Origin: an uncultured Holophagaceae bacterium
GTDB lineage: Bacteria; Acidobacteriota; Holophagae; Holophagales; Holophagaceae
NCBI GenBank assembly: GCA_903863195.1
Contig: CAIPAY010000133.1
Span: forward strand, 1-64,000
Direction: 5' to 3'
Length of the DNA: 64,000 bases
The position numbers were made by a program, and so were the translations under genes. Below are positions 27,984 to 35,937 of this stretch, piece by piece; position 1 is the first letter of the stretch; every line of letters starts with the position of its first letter. The notes under the pieces are model-generated. The model saw only the letters and a list, made by a program, of their open reading frames with translations, was not told the DNA's origin and ran no database searches.

Positions 27984-29336
27984 ATGCACCGCTTCCTGCG
28001 GGCCTTCGCCCTGGCCCTCGGCACCCTGCTCGCCCCCGCCCAGGTGGTGGAAGAGTCCCTGCAGGCCGACCCCGGCCCGCTAGACTTCATCCAGGGCGAC
28101 AGCTACGAGCAGTGGATCCTCCAGTCCCTGGCGGGGGATGCGCTGGTAGGCATCCGGCCCGACGGGTCGCTGACACCGCGCCTGGCCACCACCTGGACCC
28201 GGCATCCGGACGGCACCCTCAGCTTCACGCTGCGCAAGGACGCCCGGTTCGCGGACGGCAGCGCGGTCAGCGCCGGGGACGTGCTCTGGACTTTCCGCGA
28301 GCTCCAGCGCAACCCCCGGGCCAGCGCCACCAAGCGCGCCATCCTGGCCAGCGCCGAGTTCGGTGAGCTTCAGGGCCGCCCCTGGCTCCGCTCGCCGAAG
28401 CCCCCCGGACGGCTGCTCCTGGAGCTGGCCCGGGTGCCCATCGCCCAGCGGGGCCAGCCCGGGCAGGGCTCCGGCCCCTTCGCCTTCCACCGGGAGCCCG
28501 GCGCCTGGGTCTTCACGCGGCGGGAGCACTTCCTGCGGCCGGGCATCGACGGCCTCCGCTTCCGCCTGTTGCCCGATCCCACTGCGGTCCAGATGGCGCT
28601 CCGCAAGGGCTGGCTGACCCTGGGCGCCCCTCTGGCTGCTCCCGAGGCCGAGCCGCCCTCCACCCACCGCCGCCTGACCCAGCCCCTGCACGCGCAGTTC
28701 GTGGTGTGGAGCCGCCTGGGTCCGGGCCCGCTGCGGCTGCTGGAGCGCTGGCGCCGGGACGCCTTCCCCGCCCGGCTCCTGGGCCGGAACGCGCGCCCCA
28801 GCCGGGGCCTCTGGCCCGAGACCCTGGGCTTCCCTGTGCAAAGCATCCAGGCGAACCGCACGCCCTCACCGCCCGCGCAGCTGGTGCTGCACCACGCGGC
28901 CGGCGACGCCGCCCTCGAGCGCCTGCTCCTCGCCCTCCGGGAGCGGGCACGGCGGGACGGCTGCGACCTCCACCTGCGGCCCCTCGAGCAGGGCCTGCTC
29001 CAGGAGCGGCTCCAGAAGGGCGACTTCCAGCTGGCCGGCTCGGTGGTGTTCTTCGAGCCCCAGCCCTGGGCGGTCCTGGAATACCTAGAACCGACCGGAC
29101 CCATGAACTTCACCGGCTGGCGCCATGCGCGGCTGGAGGCCCTGACCGCCCGCCTCCGCCAGCCCGGCGACGCGGCTTGGGAGGAGCTGCAAGGCCTCTG
29201 GTCCCGGGCGCCCGCGGCCCTGCCCCTCCTGGACTTCCAGAGCGTCATCTGGGTGGACCGGCGGCTCCTGGTGGAGCCCAGCCCCGTGGGCCTCTACCTG
29301 CACACGCCAGGCGCCGCGGGCTGGCGCTGGCGATGA
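27984..29336 (+). CDS. ABC transporter substrate-binding protein, family 5-like (peptide type)
   Basis: Signal peptide MHRFLRAFALALGTLLAPAQ; LVGIRPDGSLTPRLATTWTRHPDGTLSFTLRKDARFADGSAVSAGDVLWTF. Confidence 0.8.
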   Translation: MHRFLRAFALALGTLLAPAQVVEESLQADPGPLDFIQGDSYEQWILQSLAGDALVGIRPDGSLTPRLATTWTRHPDGTLSFTLRKDARFADGSAVSAGDVLWTFRELQRNPRASATKRAILASAEFGELQGRPWLRSPKPPGRLLLELARVPIAQRGQPGQGSGPFAFHREPGAWVFTRREHFLRPGIDGLRFRLLPDPTAVQMALRKGWLTLGAPLAAPEAEPPSTHRRLTQPLHAQFVVWSRLGPGPLRLLERWRRDAFPARLLGRNARPSRGLWPETLGFPVQSIQANRTPSPPAQLVLHHAAGDAALERLLLALRERARRDGCDLHLRPLEQGLLQERLQKGDFQLAGSVVFFEPQPWAVLEYLEPTGPMNFTGWRHARLEALTARLRQPGDAAWEELQGLWSRAPAALPLLDFQSVIWVDRRLLVEPSPVGLYLHTPGAAGWRWR

Positions 29337-29974
29337 CCCGGCTGCTGCAGGGCCTGGGGATCTGGGGCCTCGGCCTGGCCCTGGCCCTGAACCTCCCGGG
29401 CTCGGCCTGGAAGGCGGCGGCGCCTCCTGCCTTCCCCTGGGCGGCCCTGGGTCCCGCGGCCCTGGCCACCGCCAGCCTCGCCCTCCTGGCGCCGCTGCTG
29501 GTCTGGCTGGGCGGCCCGGCCCTGGCTGCGCGGCGGTCCCTGGCGCTGCTGGAGGCGCCCCCGGAGCTGCTCTGGGCGGCGCTGCTGCTGGCGCTGTGGC
29601 CCCCGGCCTGGGGACCTCCGGCCCAGACCGCCTGGCTGCTGGCCTTCCTCGCCGCGGCCCTGCCCAGCGAGGTCCGCTGGCTCGCCCAGGCCCTGCCCGG
29701 GGAACACCCGCTCCCGCAGGCCTGGGGCGAGCGGGCCACGCGGCGCGTGCGGTGGCTCGTGCTGAGGCGGCTGGGGGTGCGCTGGCTCGCGGCCCGCCTG
29801 CCCGTCTGGCTTACGGCCACCCTGGTGCTGGAGCGGATGCTGGGCGTGCCGGGCCTCGGCACGGACTGGCTGACCCGCGTGGCGGGCCGGGACCACCGCG
29901 GCCTGGCGATCTGGGTGCTGTGCCTGGCCGGTCTCTGGCTCCTGACCCGGCCCTGGCACCGGGAGGCGGCGTGA
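29333..29974 (+). CDS. ABC transporter permease (DppB-like, short)
   Basis: Start overlaps the SBP stop; hydrophobic segments and LTATLVLERMLGVPGLGTDWLTRVAGRDHRGL typical of peptide permeases. Confidence 0.7.
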   Translation: MTRLLQGLGIWGLGLALALNLPGSAWKAAAPPAFPWAALGPAALATASLALLAPLLVWLGGPALAARRSLALLEAPPELLWAALLLALWPPAWGPPAQTAWLLAFLAAALPSEVRWLAQALPGEHPLPQAWGERATRRVRWLVLRRLGVRWLAARLPVWLTATLVLERMLGVPGLGTDWLTRVAGRDHRGLAIWVLCLAGLWLLTRPWHREAA

Positions 29975-30687
29975 GCACGGTCTGGCGGCTGGCCTTCCTT
30001 GCGGCCCTGCTGCTGCCGGACCTGGCCCTCGACCCCTTCCGGGGCGGCCAGCAGGGCAGCCTCCGCCACCTCCTCGGCACCGATGAGCTGGGCCGGGACG
30101 CCCTGGTGCGGCTGCTGCTGGCTGCGGCGCGGAGCCTGGGCTTCGCCAGTGCCTGCGCCCTGCTGGCCCTGGCCCTGGGCCTGCTGCTGGCCTGGCCCGG
30201 CCGCGGCCTCGCCGGAGCCTGGTCCGCCCTGCGCGGCCTGCCGCCCCTGCTGTTTCTGCTGCCTCTGGCCGCAGCCGCCGGGGGCCTGGACCCCCTGCCC
30301 CTGGGGCTGCTGCTGGGGACCCTGCTGGCGCCGCACCTGGAGCCGGCCCTCCACACCCGGGTGGACCTCTTCCGGCGCTCCCCCGCCTGGGCCGCCGAGC
30401 GGACCCTGGGGGCGCCCTGGCCCTCGATCCTGCGCCGCTGGGCCCCCTACGGCTGGCGGCAGGCCGCCGCGCTCTTTCCCAGCGCCTGGCTGGCGGCCCT
30501 CTGGGGCGAGGCCACCCTCGGCGCCCTGGGGCTGGGGCCAGGGCCGGGCCACGACAGCCTGGGCCGCCTGCTCGCCGAAGAGCTCCCCCGCCTCAGCGCC
30601 GACCCCACCCCCCTCGCCTGGGCCGCCCTCGCCACCGTGTTGCTCCTCGCCGCCCTGAGCGCGCCGAGTAGGGGAGAGAAAGATTGA
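29971..30687 (+). CDS. ABC transporter permease (DppC-like, short)
   Basis: GTG start overlaps previous stop; LLGTDELGRDALVRLLLAAARSLG is the DppC signature. Confidence 0.78.
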   Translation: MSTVWRLAFLAALLLPDLALDPFRGGQQGSLRHLLGTDELGRDALVRLLLAAARSLGFASACALLALALGLLLAWPGRGLAGAWSALRGLPPLLFLLPLAAAAGGLDPLPLGLLLGTLLAPHLEPALHTRVDLFRRSPAWAAERTLGAPWPSILRRWAPYGWRQAAALFPSAWLAALWGEATLGALGLGPGPGHDSLGRLLAEELPRLSADPTPLAWAALATVLLLAALSAPSRGEKD

Positions 30688-31050
30688 AAAGACAACAAAA
30701 AGGGTTCATCGCGCTTTAGCGGGGTGCCTTCCGGGTGTGTTACAGGTCTGGGCTGGGCTCCCCAACCTGGAGCGGCCCATCCCCTTCATCCCCTGCATCC
30801 CTGTTAATAAAACAAGAAGGAACAGGGATAAAGGGGATGAAGGGGATACCGACCCTGATGGCGGGAGCTGCTCCCTTGGCCTGATCTACTTGCGCTGCGG
30901 CGCAGTCGAAGGCCCCCCAACACTACGATTCCTGTCCTGGCGCCTGGGTGGCGATCGGTTTCGGGTCCTTCGCCCCGTTCCGGCGCTGGGATCTAACGAA
31001 AACCAAGGCGCCTCCCCCAGTAAAGCGCGTTGAATCAGTTGTTCTTTTCT
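30685..31050. repeat. Fold-back element bounded by imperfect inverted repeats (~45 bp)
   Basis: Left GAAAAGACAAC..TTCATCGCGCTTTAGCGGGGTGCCTT; reverse complement of right end GAAAAGAACAAC..TTCAACGCGCTTTACTGGGGGAGGCGCCTT. Confidence 0.6.
30779..30847. repeat. Hairpin built of three 9-nt units and their inverted copies
   Basis: ATCCCCTTC-ATCCCCTGC-ATCCCTGTT, 15-nt spacer, AACAGGGAT-AAAGGGGAT-GAAGGGGAT; 25/27 arm positions complementary. Confidence 0.9.
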
Positions 31051-31066
31051 AAGTGCACTCCGGACT

Positions 31067-32326
31067 TCAAGGCCTACCCAGCTTGGCCTGCATGATGGCG
31101 AGGATCTCGGTGTCGGCGCCGGCCATGCCGCGCTGGGCGAGGCGGCCCAGGTTCTCCAGGGAGGCCGCGCCCCCGGCGCCCACGATGCCATCCGTGGCGG
31201 GGATGCCGACGCCCGCCAGGGCCAGGCTGGCCGAGCGGAAGGCCGCCTCCACGCCGGTCATGGCCTTCATGGCGCAGCCGACCTTGGCGCCGTCGCAGAT
31301 GAGGCCCGCCAGGTTGCCCACCATGTTCTGGATGGCCAGGTCCAGCTGGGCCGGGCCGCCGCCGCCCAGGTGCACCAGTCCCGCCGCGATGCCGATGCCC
31401 GCGGCGTTGGAGGCGCCGCACACGGCGGAGAGGGTACCCAGCCGCTGGGTCGTGGCCGTCGTGAGGAGGCAGGCCAGGGCCAGGGCCTCCTCGATGCGCG
31501 CCTCCGGGTGCCCCTGCTCCCGCGCCCACAGGCCCAGGGCCACGGCCACGGTGATGCCCTTGTTACCGGAACCCGCCAGGGACATGACCGTGAGCGGCTC
31601 GCCGGACATGCGGCCCAGCACCCCGGCGCTCACCAGCCGCGGGATGCGCAGCCAGGGCTCGCCCCCCGGCGGGGGCACGAAGCCCGCCGGGAAGTGCGAG
31701 ACCGAGTGCTCGGCCATCGCCAGATTGAGGGCCAGACCCTCCCGGAGACGGGCCCGGTCGGCCTCGGTCAGGGTGCCCGCCAGGACCACCAGGTCCTCCA
31801 GCGACATGGCCCCCACCTGCTCGCGCACAGAGTCCGCCGCCCCGGCACCCGCCGCGGCCAGGGGCACCGGCACGGCCACGCCGTTGGCCTCCAGCAGCAC
31901 CAGCCGCGTGTGCTCCTGCTCCAGCACCGCCCGGCCCACGCCCGCCGCGCCCCCCACCGTGCAGCTGATGTAGAGCTCCGTGCGGGTCGCGTCCACCTCC
32001 ACCTGGAGGGCCTCCAGGGCAAGCAGCCGGGCCGCCTGCGCCCGCGCCTCCGGGGTGACGGACTCAAAGATCTGCAGGGCCGGCGAGGGGTCCGGCAGCA
32101 CCGCGCCCAGGGCCAGGGCCCAGAGCACGCCGGACTGGTGGCCGCTGTTGGGGATGCCCACCGCGTGGCAGTTCTTGTAGGTGCGGGCATCCAGCACCAG
32201 CTGCACCGACCGCGGGCTGCCCCCGGCCTGCCCGGCCGCGAGGCAGGCGGCGTAGGCCACGGCAGCAGGTTCCGTGCAGCCCAGCGCGGGCCGCCACTCG
32301 GCAGACAGATACTCAGTCAGGTTCAT
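31067..32326 (-). CDS. UPF0597/CyuA-like L-cysteine desulfidase / serine dehydratase alpha-type protein
   Basis: ALGCTEPAAVAYAACLAAG; KNCHAVGIPNSG; SLAGSGNKGITVAVAL; VCGASNAAGIGIAAGLVHLGGG. Start placed at ATG 32326 (MNLTEYLSAEW). Confidence 0.8.
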   Translation of the reverse strand: MNLTEYLSAEWRPALGCTEPAAVAYAACLAAGQAGGSPRSVQLVLDARTYKNCHAVGIPNSGHQSGVLWALALGAVLPDPSPALQIFESVTPEARAQAARLLALEALQVEVDATRTELYISCTVGGAAGVGRAVLEQEHTRLVLLEANGVAVPVPLAAAGAGAADSVREQVGAMSLEDLVVLAGTLTEADRARLREGLALNLAMAEHSVSHFPAGFVPPPGGEPWLRIPRLVSAGVLGRMSGEPLTVMSLAGSGNKGITVAVALGLWAREQGHPEARIEEALALACLLTTATTQRLGTLSAVCGASNAAGIGIAAGLVHLGGGGPAQLDLAIQNMVGNLAGLICDGAKVGCAMKAMTGVEAAFRSASLALAGVGIPATDGIVGAGGAASLENLGRLAQRGMAGADTEILAIMQAKLGRP

Positions 32327-32400
32327 GCGCAACCTCGGGAAGCCATTCTCGCCGAATCGGACCCTGCCGCTGGTCACATGACCTGCGCTAAGCTGCCTCC

Positions 32401-32877
32401 ATGAGCGCACTCATCGGCAAACCCATCCCCGCTTTCTCCCTGCAGGACGACCAGGGCGCCACAGTCACGGCCAAGGACCTCGAGGGTCACTGGACCGTGC
32501 TCTACGCCTACCCCAAGGACAGCACCCCCGGCTGCACCACCGAGTCCTGCGACTTCCGCGACAACCTGGCCCGCGTCCAGGCCCTGGGCGCCCAGGTCTA
32601 CGGCATCAGCCGCGACAGCCAGAAGAGCCACCTGAACTTCATCGCCAAGCAGAGCCTGACCTTCCCCCTGCTGTCCGATCCCGAGTGCGCCCTGCTGGCC
32701 CCCCTCGGCGCCTTCGGCAAGAAGATCATGTACGGCAAAGAGGTGCAGGGCATCATCCGCAGCACCTTCCTCATCGACCCCAAGGGCGTCATCCGCCACG
32801 TCTGGCCCAAAGTCAGCGTCAAAGGGCACGTGCAGGATGTGCTGGAGGTCCTGGCGGGACTGCAGGAAAAGGGCTAA
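32401..32877 (+). CDS. bcp: Thioredoxin-dependent peroxiredoxin, Bcp family
   Basis: LYAYPKDSTPGCTTESCDFRDNL, typical Bcp active site. Confidence 0.9.
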   Translation: MSALIGKPIPAFSLQDDQGATVTAKDLEGHWTVLYAYPKDSTPGCTTESCDFRDNLARVQALGAQVYGISRDSQKSHLNFIAKQSLTFPLLSDPECALLAPLGAFGKKIMYGKEVQGIIRSTFLIDPKGVIRHVWPKVSVKGHVQDVLEVLAGLQEKG

Positions 32878-32882
32878 GGACC

Positions 32883-32966
32883 TTCACCACGAAGACCACA
32901 AAGACCACGAAGGAAGACAAGGCTTTCTGTCTTTATTCTTCGTGCTCTTTCCATCTTCGTGGTGAA
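32883..32966. repeat. Long intergenic hairpin A with 9-nt periodic arms
   Basis: TTCACCACGAAGA (32883-32895) pairs perfectly with TCTTCGTGGTGAA (32954-32966); arms contain ACCACGAAG-ACCACAAAG-ACCACGAAG. Confidence 0.9.
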
Positions 32967-32988
32967 TCCGCAATTACAAGAAAGGCGG

Positions 32989-33072
32989 AACCACAAAGAA
33001 CACAAAGGGCACAAAGAAGGACCAGATTCCCAGCCCCTTCTTTTCTTTGTGTCCTTTGTGTCCTTTGTGGTT
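32989..33072. repeat. Long intergenic hairpin B with 9-nt periodic arms; followed by T-rich tract
   Basis: AACCACAAAG-AACACAAAG-GGCACAAAG ... CTTTGTGTC-CTTTGTGTC-CTTTGTGGTT, then TTAATTATTTCTTTTTTT (may terminate bcp). Confidence 0.9.
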
Positions 33073-33110
33073 AATTATTTCTTTTTTTAACGACTTGAGC
33101 CAGCCCCGGC

Positions 33111-33890
33111 TCACCCCGCCATGATGCTGAAGCCGCCGTCGACGTAGAGCACCTGGCCGGTGACGCCGCGACCCATGTCGCTGACCAGGAACACGCCGGC
33201 GTCGCCCACTTCGAGCTGGTCCGTGTCCTTCTGCAGCGGGGTGTGGGACCGGTGGTGCTTGAGCTTGGTGCCGATCCCCGGGATGGCCGAGGCGGCCAGG
33301 GTCTTGATCGGACCGGCGGAGATGGCGTTCACGCGGATGCCCTGGGGACCCAGGTCCGCGGCCAGGTAGCGCACGCTGGCTTCCAGGGCGGCCTTGGCCA
33401 CGCCCATCACGTTGTAGCCGGGCACCACCCGCTCGGCCCCCAGGTAGCTGAGGGTCACAATGGAACCGCCCTCGGGCATGAGGGGCTGGGCCGCCTGGCT
33501 GACCGCCGCCAGGGAATAGGCGCTGATGTCATGGGCCACGCGGAAGTCCTCGCGGCTGGTATCCACGAAGCGGCCCTCCAGCGCATGGCGCGGTGCGTAG
33601 GCCACGGCGTGCACCACGAAGTCGAGCTTGCCCCACTTCTTGCGGATCTCGTCGAAGGCCATGACGATCTGGCTATCGCTGCCCACGTCCATGGGCAGGA
33701 GCAGGGGGTTCTTCAGCTCAGCCGCCAGCTCGTGGACATTCTCCCCCAGGCGCTCGTTCTGGTAGGTCAGGCAGAGCTGGGCACCGGCCTCGGACACCCG
33801 CTGCGCGATGCCCCAGGCGATGGACCGCTTGTTGGCCACGCCGATGATGAGCCCCCGCTTGCCTTCCAACAACCCGCCCTTGACCACCAT
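33111..33890 (-). CDS. fabI: Enoyl-[acyl-carrier-protein] reductase (NADH)
   Basis: GLLEGKRGLIIGVANKRSIAWGIAQ; SYLGAERVVPGYNVMGVAKAALEASVRYLA; NAISAGPIKTLAASAI. Confidence 0.95.
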   Translation of the reverse strand: MVVKGGLLEGKRGLIIGVANKRSIAWGIAQRVSEAGAQLCLTYQNERLGENVHELAAELKNPLLLPMDVGSDSQIVMAFDEIRKKWGKLDFVVHAVAYAPRHALEGRFVDTSREDFRVAHDISAYSLAAVSQAAQPLMPEGGSIVTLSYLGAERVVPGYNVMGVAKAALEASVRYLAADLGPQGIRVNAISAGPIKTLAASAIPGIGTKLKHHRSHTPLQKDTDQLEVGDAGVFLVSDMGRGVTGQVLYVDGGFSIMAG

Positions 33891-33995
33891 GCGCTTGCCT
33901 CCGAAGTCGTGTCGAAACAGTCACCCAGGATACCCGTGAACCTTGCGTCGCGGCCATACCCGGGGTCAGGTGTCTGCCTTGAGGAACTCGCCGGA

Positions 33996-34313
33996 TCAGA
34001 ATCCCGTCAGCAGCAGGTCCATGGCCGCAAGAATCTCAGCGCGATGGGCGGCGAGGTCCCCGACCACGGGCCCCAGCTCCCGCAGCGGGATGCCCGCCAC
34101 TTCGGGCACCACGGCCACCAGGGGCTGGCCCTGGAACGGCAGCACCGGGCAGAGCCGGGTGAGGGTTGGGCCACCAGCGCCCTCATGCCGGTAGAGGGGC
34201 ACCACCAGCCGGGTGCCCAGCTGGGAGAACACGTCGGATTGCACGTCCACCAGGAAGGGCACGGTGGCGCGGGTCCTTGAATTCAGGTTCTGATGGACTG
34301 AGTAGGCCACCAT
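33996..34313 (-). CDS. ccdB: CcdB-like toxin
   Basis: 105 aa: MVAYSVHQNLNSRTRATVPFLVDVQSDVFSQLGTRLVVPLYR...; ATG overlaps the ccdA stop (TGATG). Confidence 0.8.
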   Translation of the reverse strand: MVAYSVHQNLNSRTRATVPFLVDVQSDVFSQLGTRLVVPLYRHEGAGGPTLTRLCPVLPFQGQPLVAVVPEVAGIPLRELGPVVGDLAAHRAEILAAMDLLLTGF

Positions 34314-34558
34314 CAGAAGGACCGGAGGCCGTCGCTGAAGACCCCCGCCGCCTCGACCCGCTGGTTGTAGGTGGCAATGGCAGCCTGGTTCTCCTCCGCC
34401 CAGCGCTCCGCAAGCCGGGCGCTGACGGCGTAGGCCAGCGCCTCCTCCGCCACCGCCGACAGGTTCAGGCCCAGCTCTTTCCCCGCCTGGAGCAGGTCGG
34501 CGTCGAGGCTGAGGTTCACCGGCCGCTTGGTGCCTTCCTTGCGATTGCCACCGAACAT
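34313..34558 (-). CDS. ccdA: CcdA-like antitoxin
   Basis: KRPVNLSLDADLLQAGKELGLNLSAVAEEALAYAV...RWAEENQAAIATYNQRVEAAGVFSDGLRSF, typical of CcdA. Confidence 0.85.
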   Translation of the reverse strand: MFGGNRKEGTKRPVNLSLDADLLQAGKELGLNLSAVAEEALAYAVSARLAERWAEENQAAIATYNQRVEAAGVFSDGLRSF

Positions 34559-34567
34559 ACAGCCTCC

Positions 34568-34602
34568 ACAAATTATGCGCCTATTCTATGCGCATAATTT
34601 GT
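34568..34602 (-). promoter_or_regulatory. Operator palindrome/promoter of the ccdAB operon
   Basis: Perfect 13-bp arms ACAAATTATGCGC / GCGCATAATTTGT; on the minus strand TTGATA-18 nt-TAGAAT with the -10 in the loop, then GGAGG before the ATG. Confidence 0.75.
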
Positions 34603-34659
34603 GCGCTATCAAGCCAATTTTCATCCGTCAAGAATTTAGCGGCCCACATCACCAGCAAT

Positions 34660-34732
34660 AAATTCTTTTCATCTCTTTCCTTATCAGCTTTTAATCAGCA
34701 CTTATCGGTGTTCATCGGTGGTTAAAATGCTT
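34660..34732. repeat. Low-GC intergenic tract with ~10-nt periodic units (single arm)
   Basis: CTTATCAGC TTTTAATCAGCA CTTATCGGTG TTCATCGGTG GTTAAAA. Confidence 0.5.
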
Positions 34733-34770
34733 TTCCCAACCTAGCCTGCTCAATAATCGGGTTCTACTGG

Positions 34771-35874
34771 TTGCCTCCCAGGTCCTGGACCCCCATGCTC
34801 CCCTTCGCCGCGCCCCTGCTCCTCCTCCAGCTCCAGGCCCCGGACCCGGCCTTCCGGGCCGACCTGGACGCGGGGCGCTACCTGGCGGTGCTGGCGGAGT
34901 CCAACCGGCGCCTGGGGCAAAACCCTCGCGATGCACCGGCCCTGGCGGCCCGGTCCCAGGCCCTGTCCAGCCTGCAGCGCTTCGGCGAGGCCCTGGCCGA
35001 CGCGGACCGGGCGCTGCAGGTGAACCCCCGGCTCGCGGACGCCCTGCTGGCCCGAGGTCTGGCCCGGGCTGGTCAGGCCATCCGACAGCGGGATCTGGGC
35101 GCCCTGCGGGAGGCCCTGGGGTCCATGGATGACCTGCGGGCCGCCACCGAGGCAGACCCCAGCCTGGCCGCAGCCTGGATGAGCCTGGGCCTGGCCTACG
35201 AGCTGCTGCCCGGGTTCCTGGGCGGCTCCACCCGCAAGGCCCTCCAGTGCGCCGACCGCCTGGGCCGCCTAGTCCCGGCCCGGGGGGAGCTGCTGCGGGC
35301 CCTGATCCTGGTCGAGGAAAATCGCTGGCGGGACGCGGAGTCCGCCTTCCAGCGGGCCCTGACCCTGGCACCGGGTGATCCCGAGGTCGTCGCCCAGTGG
35401 CTGGCGGCCCTGGACTCCCGCCCCGCCAAGAAGGCCCTGGGCGAGGCGGGGAAGAACGCCCAGCTCCGGGCCGAGGCCGCCCGCCTGCTGCCCGTCGCCC
35501 GCACCCGGGCCAAGGTCGTGGCCGCCGTCAGCGACGCCTACCTGCACGCCGGCCAGCCCGAGACCGCGTGGAAGGTGGTCCAGGAGACCCTGCCTCAGGT
35601 GGACGCCCCGAGCCTGCTCCGCCTGCAGCTGGGCAAGGTGGCCGCCGTCAGCGGCCTCCACCGGCCTGAAGGCTTGGCCGCCCTGGACCAGGTGCTGCGC
35701 GAGCCCCTCGAAGGCGGCTCCGCCGGCGCTCCCGGCGCCTGGTGGCGCAAGGGCCAGATCCTGCGGGACCTCGGGAGGAATGACGAGGCCCGGAGAGCCG
35801 CCCAGGAGGCGCTGAAGCTGGATCCGAGGCACCGGGGGGCGCGGGAGCTGCTGGGCAGCGTTGGACTGAACTAG
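34771..35874 (+). CDS. TPR-repeat protein
   Basis: Repeated A-x-x-x-L-x-x-x-P helices, e.g. QRFGEALADADRALQVNPRLADALLARGLARAG; signal-like N-terminus; alternative ATG 34795. Confidence 0.75.
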   Translation: MPPRSWTPMLPFAAPLLLLQLQAPDPAFRADLDAGRYLAVLAESNRRLGQNPRDAPALAARSQALSSLQRFGEALADADRALQVNPRLADALLARGLARAGQAIRQRDLGALREALGSMDDLRAATEADPSLAAAWMSLGLAYELLPGFLGGSTRKALQCADRLGRLVPARGELLRALILVEENRWRDAESAFQRALTLAPGDPEVVAQWLAALDSRPAKKALGEAGKNAQLRAEAARLLPVARTRAKVVAAVSDAYLHAGQPETAWKVVQETLPQVDAPSLLRLQLGKVAAVSGLHRPEGLAALDQVLREPLEGGSAGAPGAWWRKGQILRDLGRNDEARRAAQEALKLDPRHRGARELLGSVGLN

Positions 35875-35937
35875 CTTCGCCAGTCCGTTCGCTCGCGGCC
35901 CGAAAGTGATAGATTCACCTCATCCACAGGAGGCTTC

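Noticed and set aside
30737-31033. 98-aa + ORF inside the fold-back element
   Set aside because: Spans the inverted-repeat units (IPFIPCIPVNKTRRNRDKGDEGD), no SD, no domain; explained by the repeat.
32883-33072. CRISPR-like array suspected because of short repeated units
   Set aside because: Units are 9 nt, contiguous and arranged as inverted hairpins; no spacers and no cas genes.
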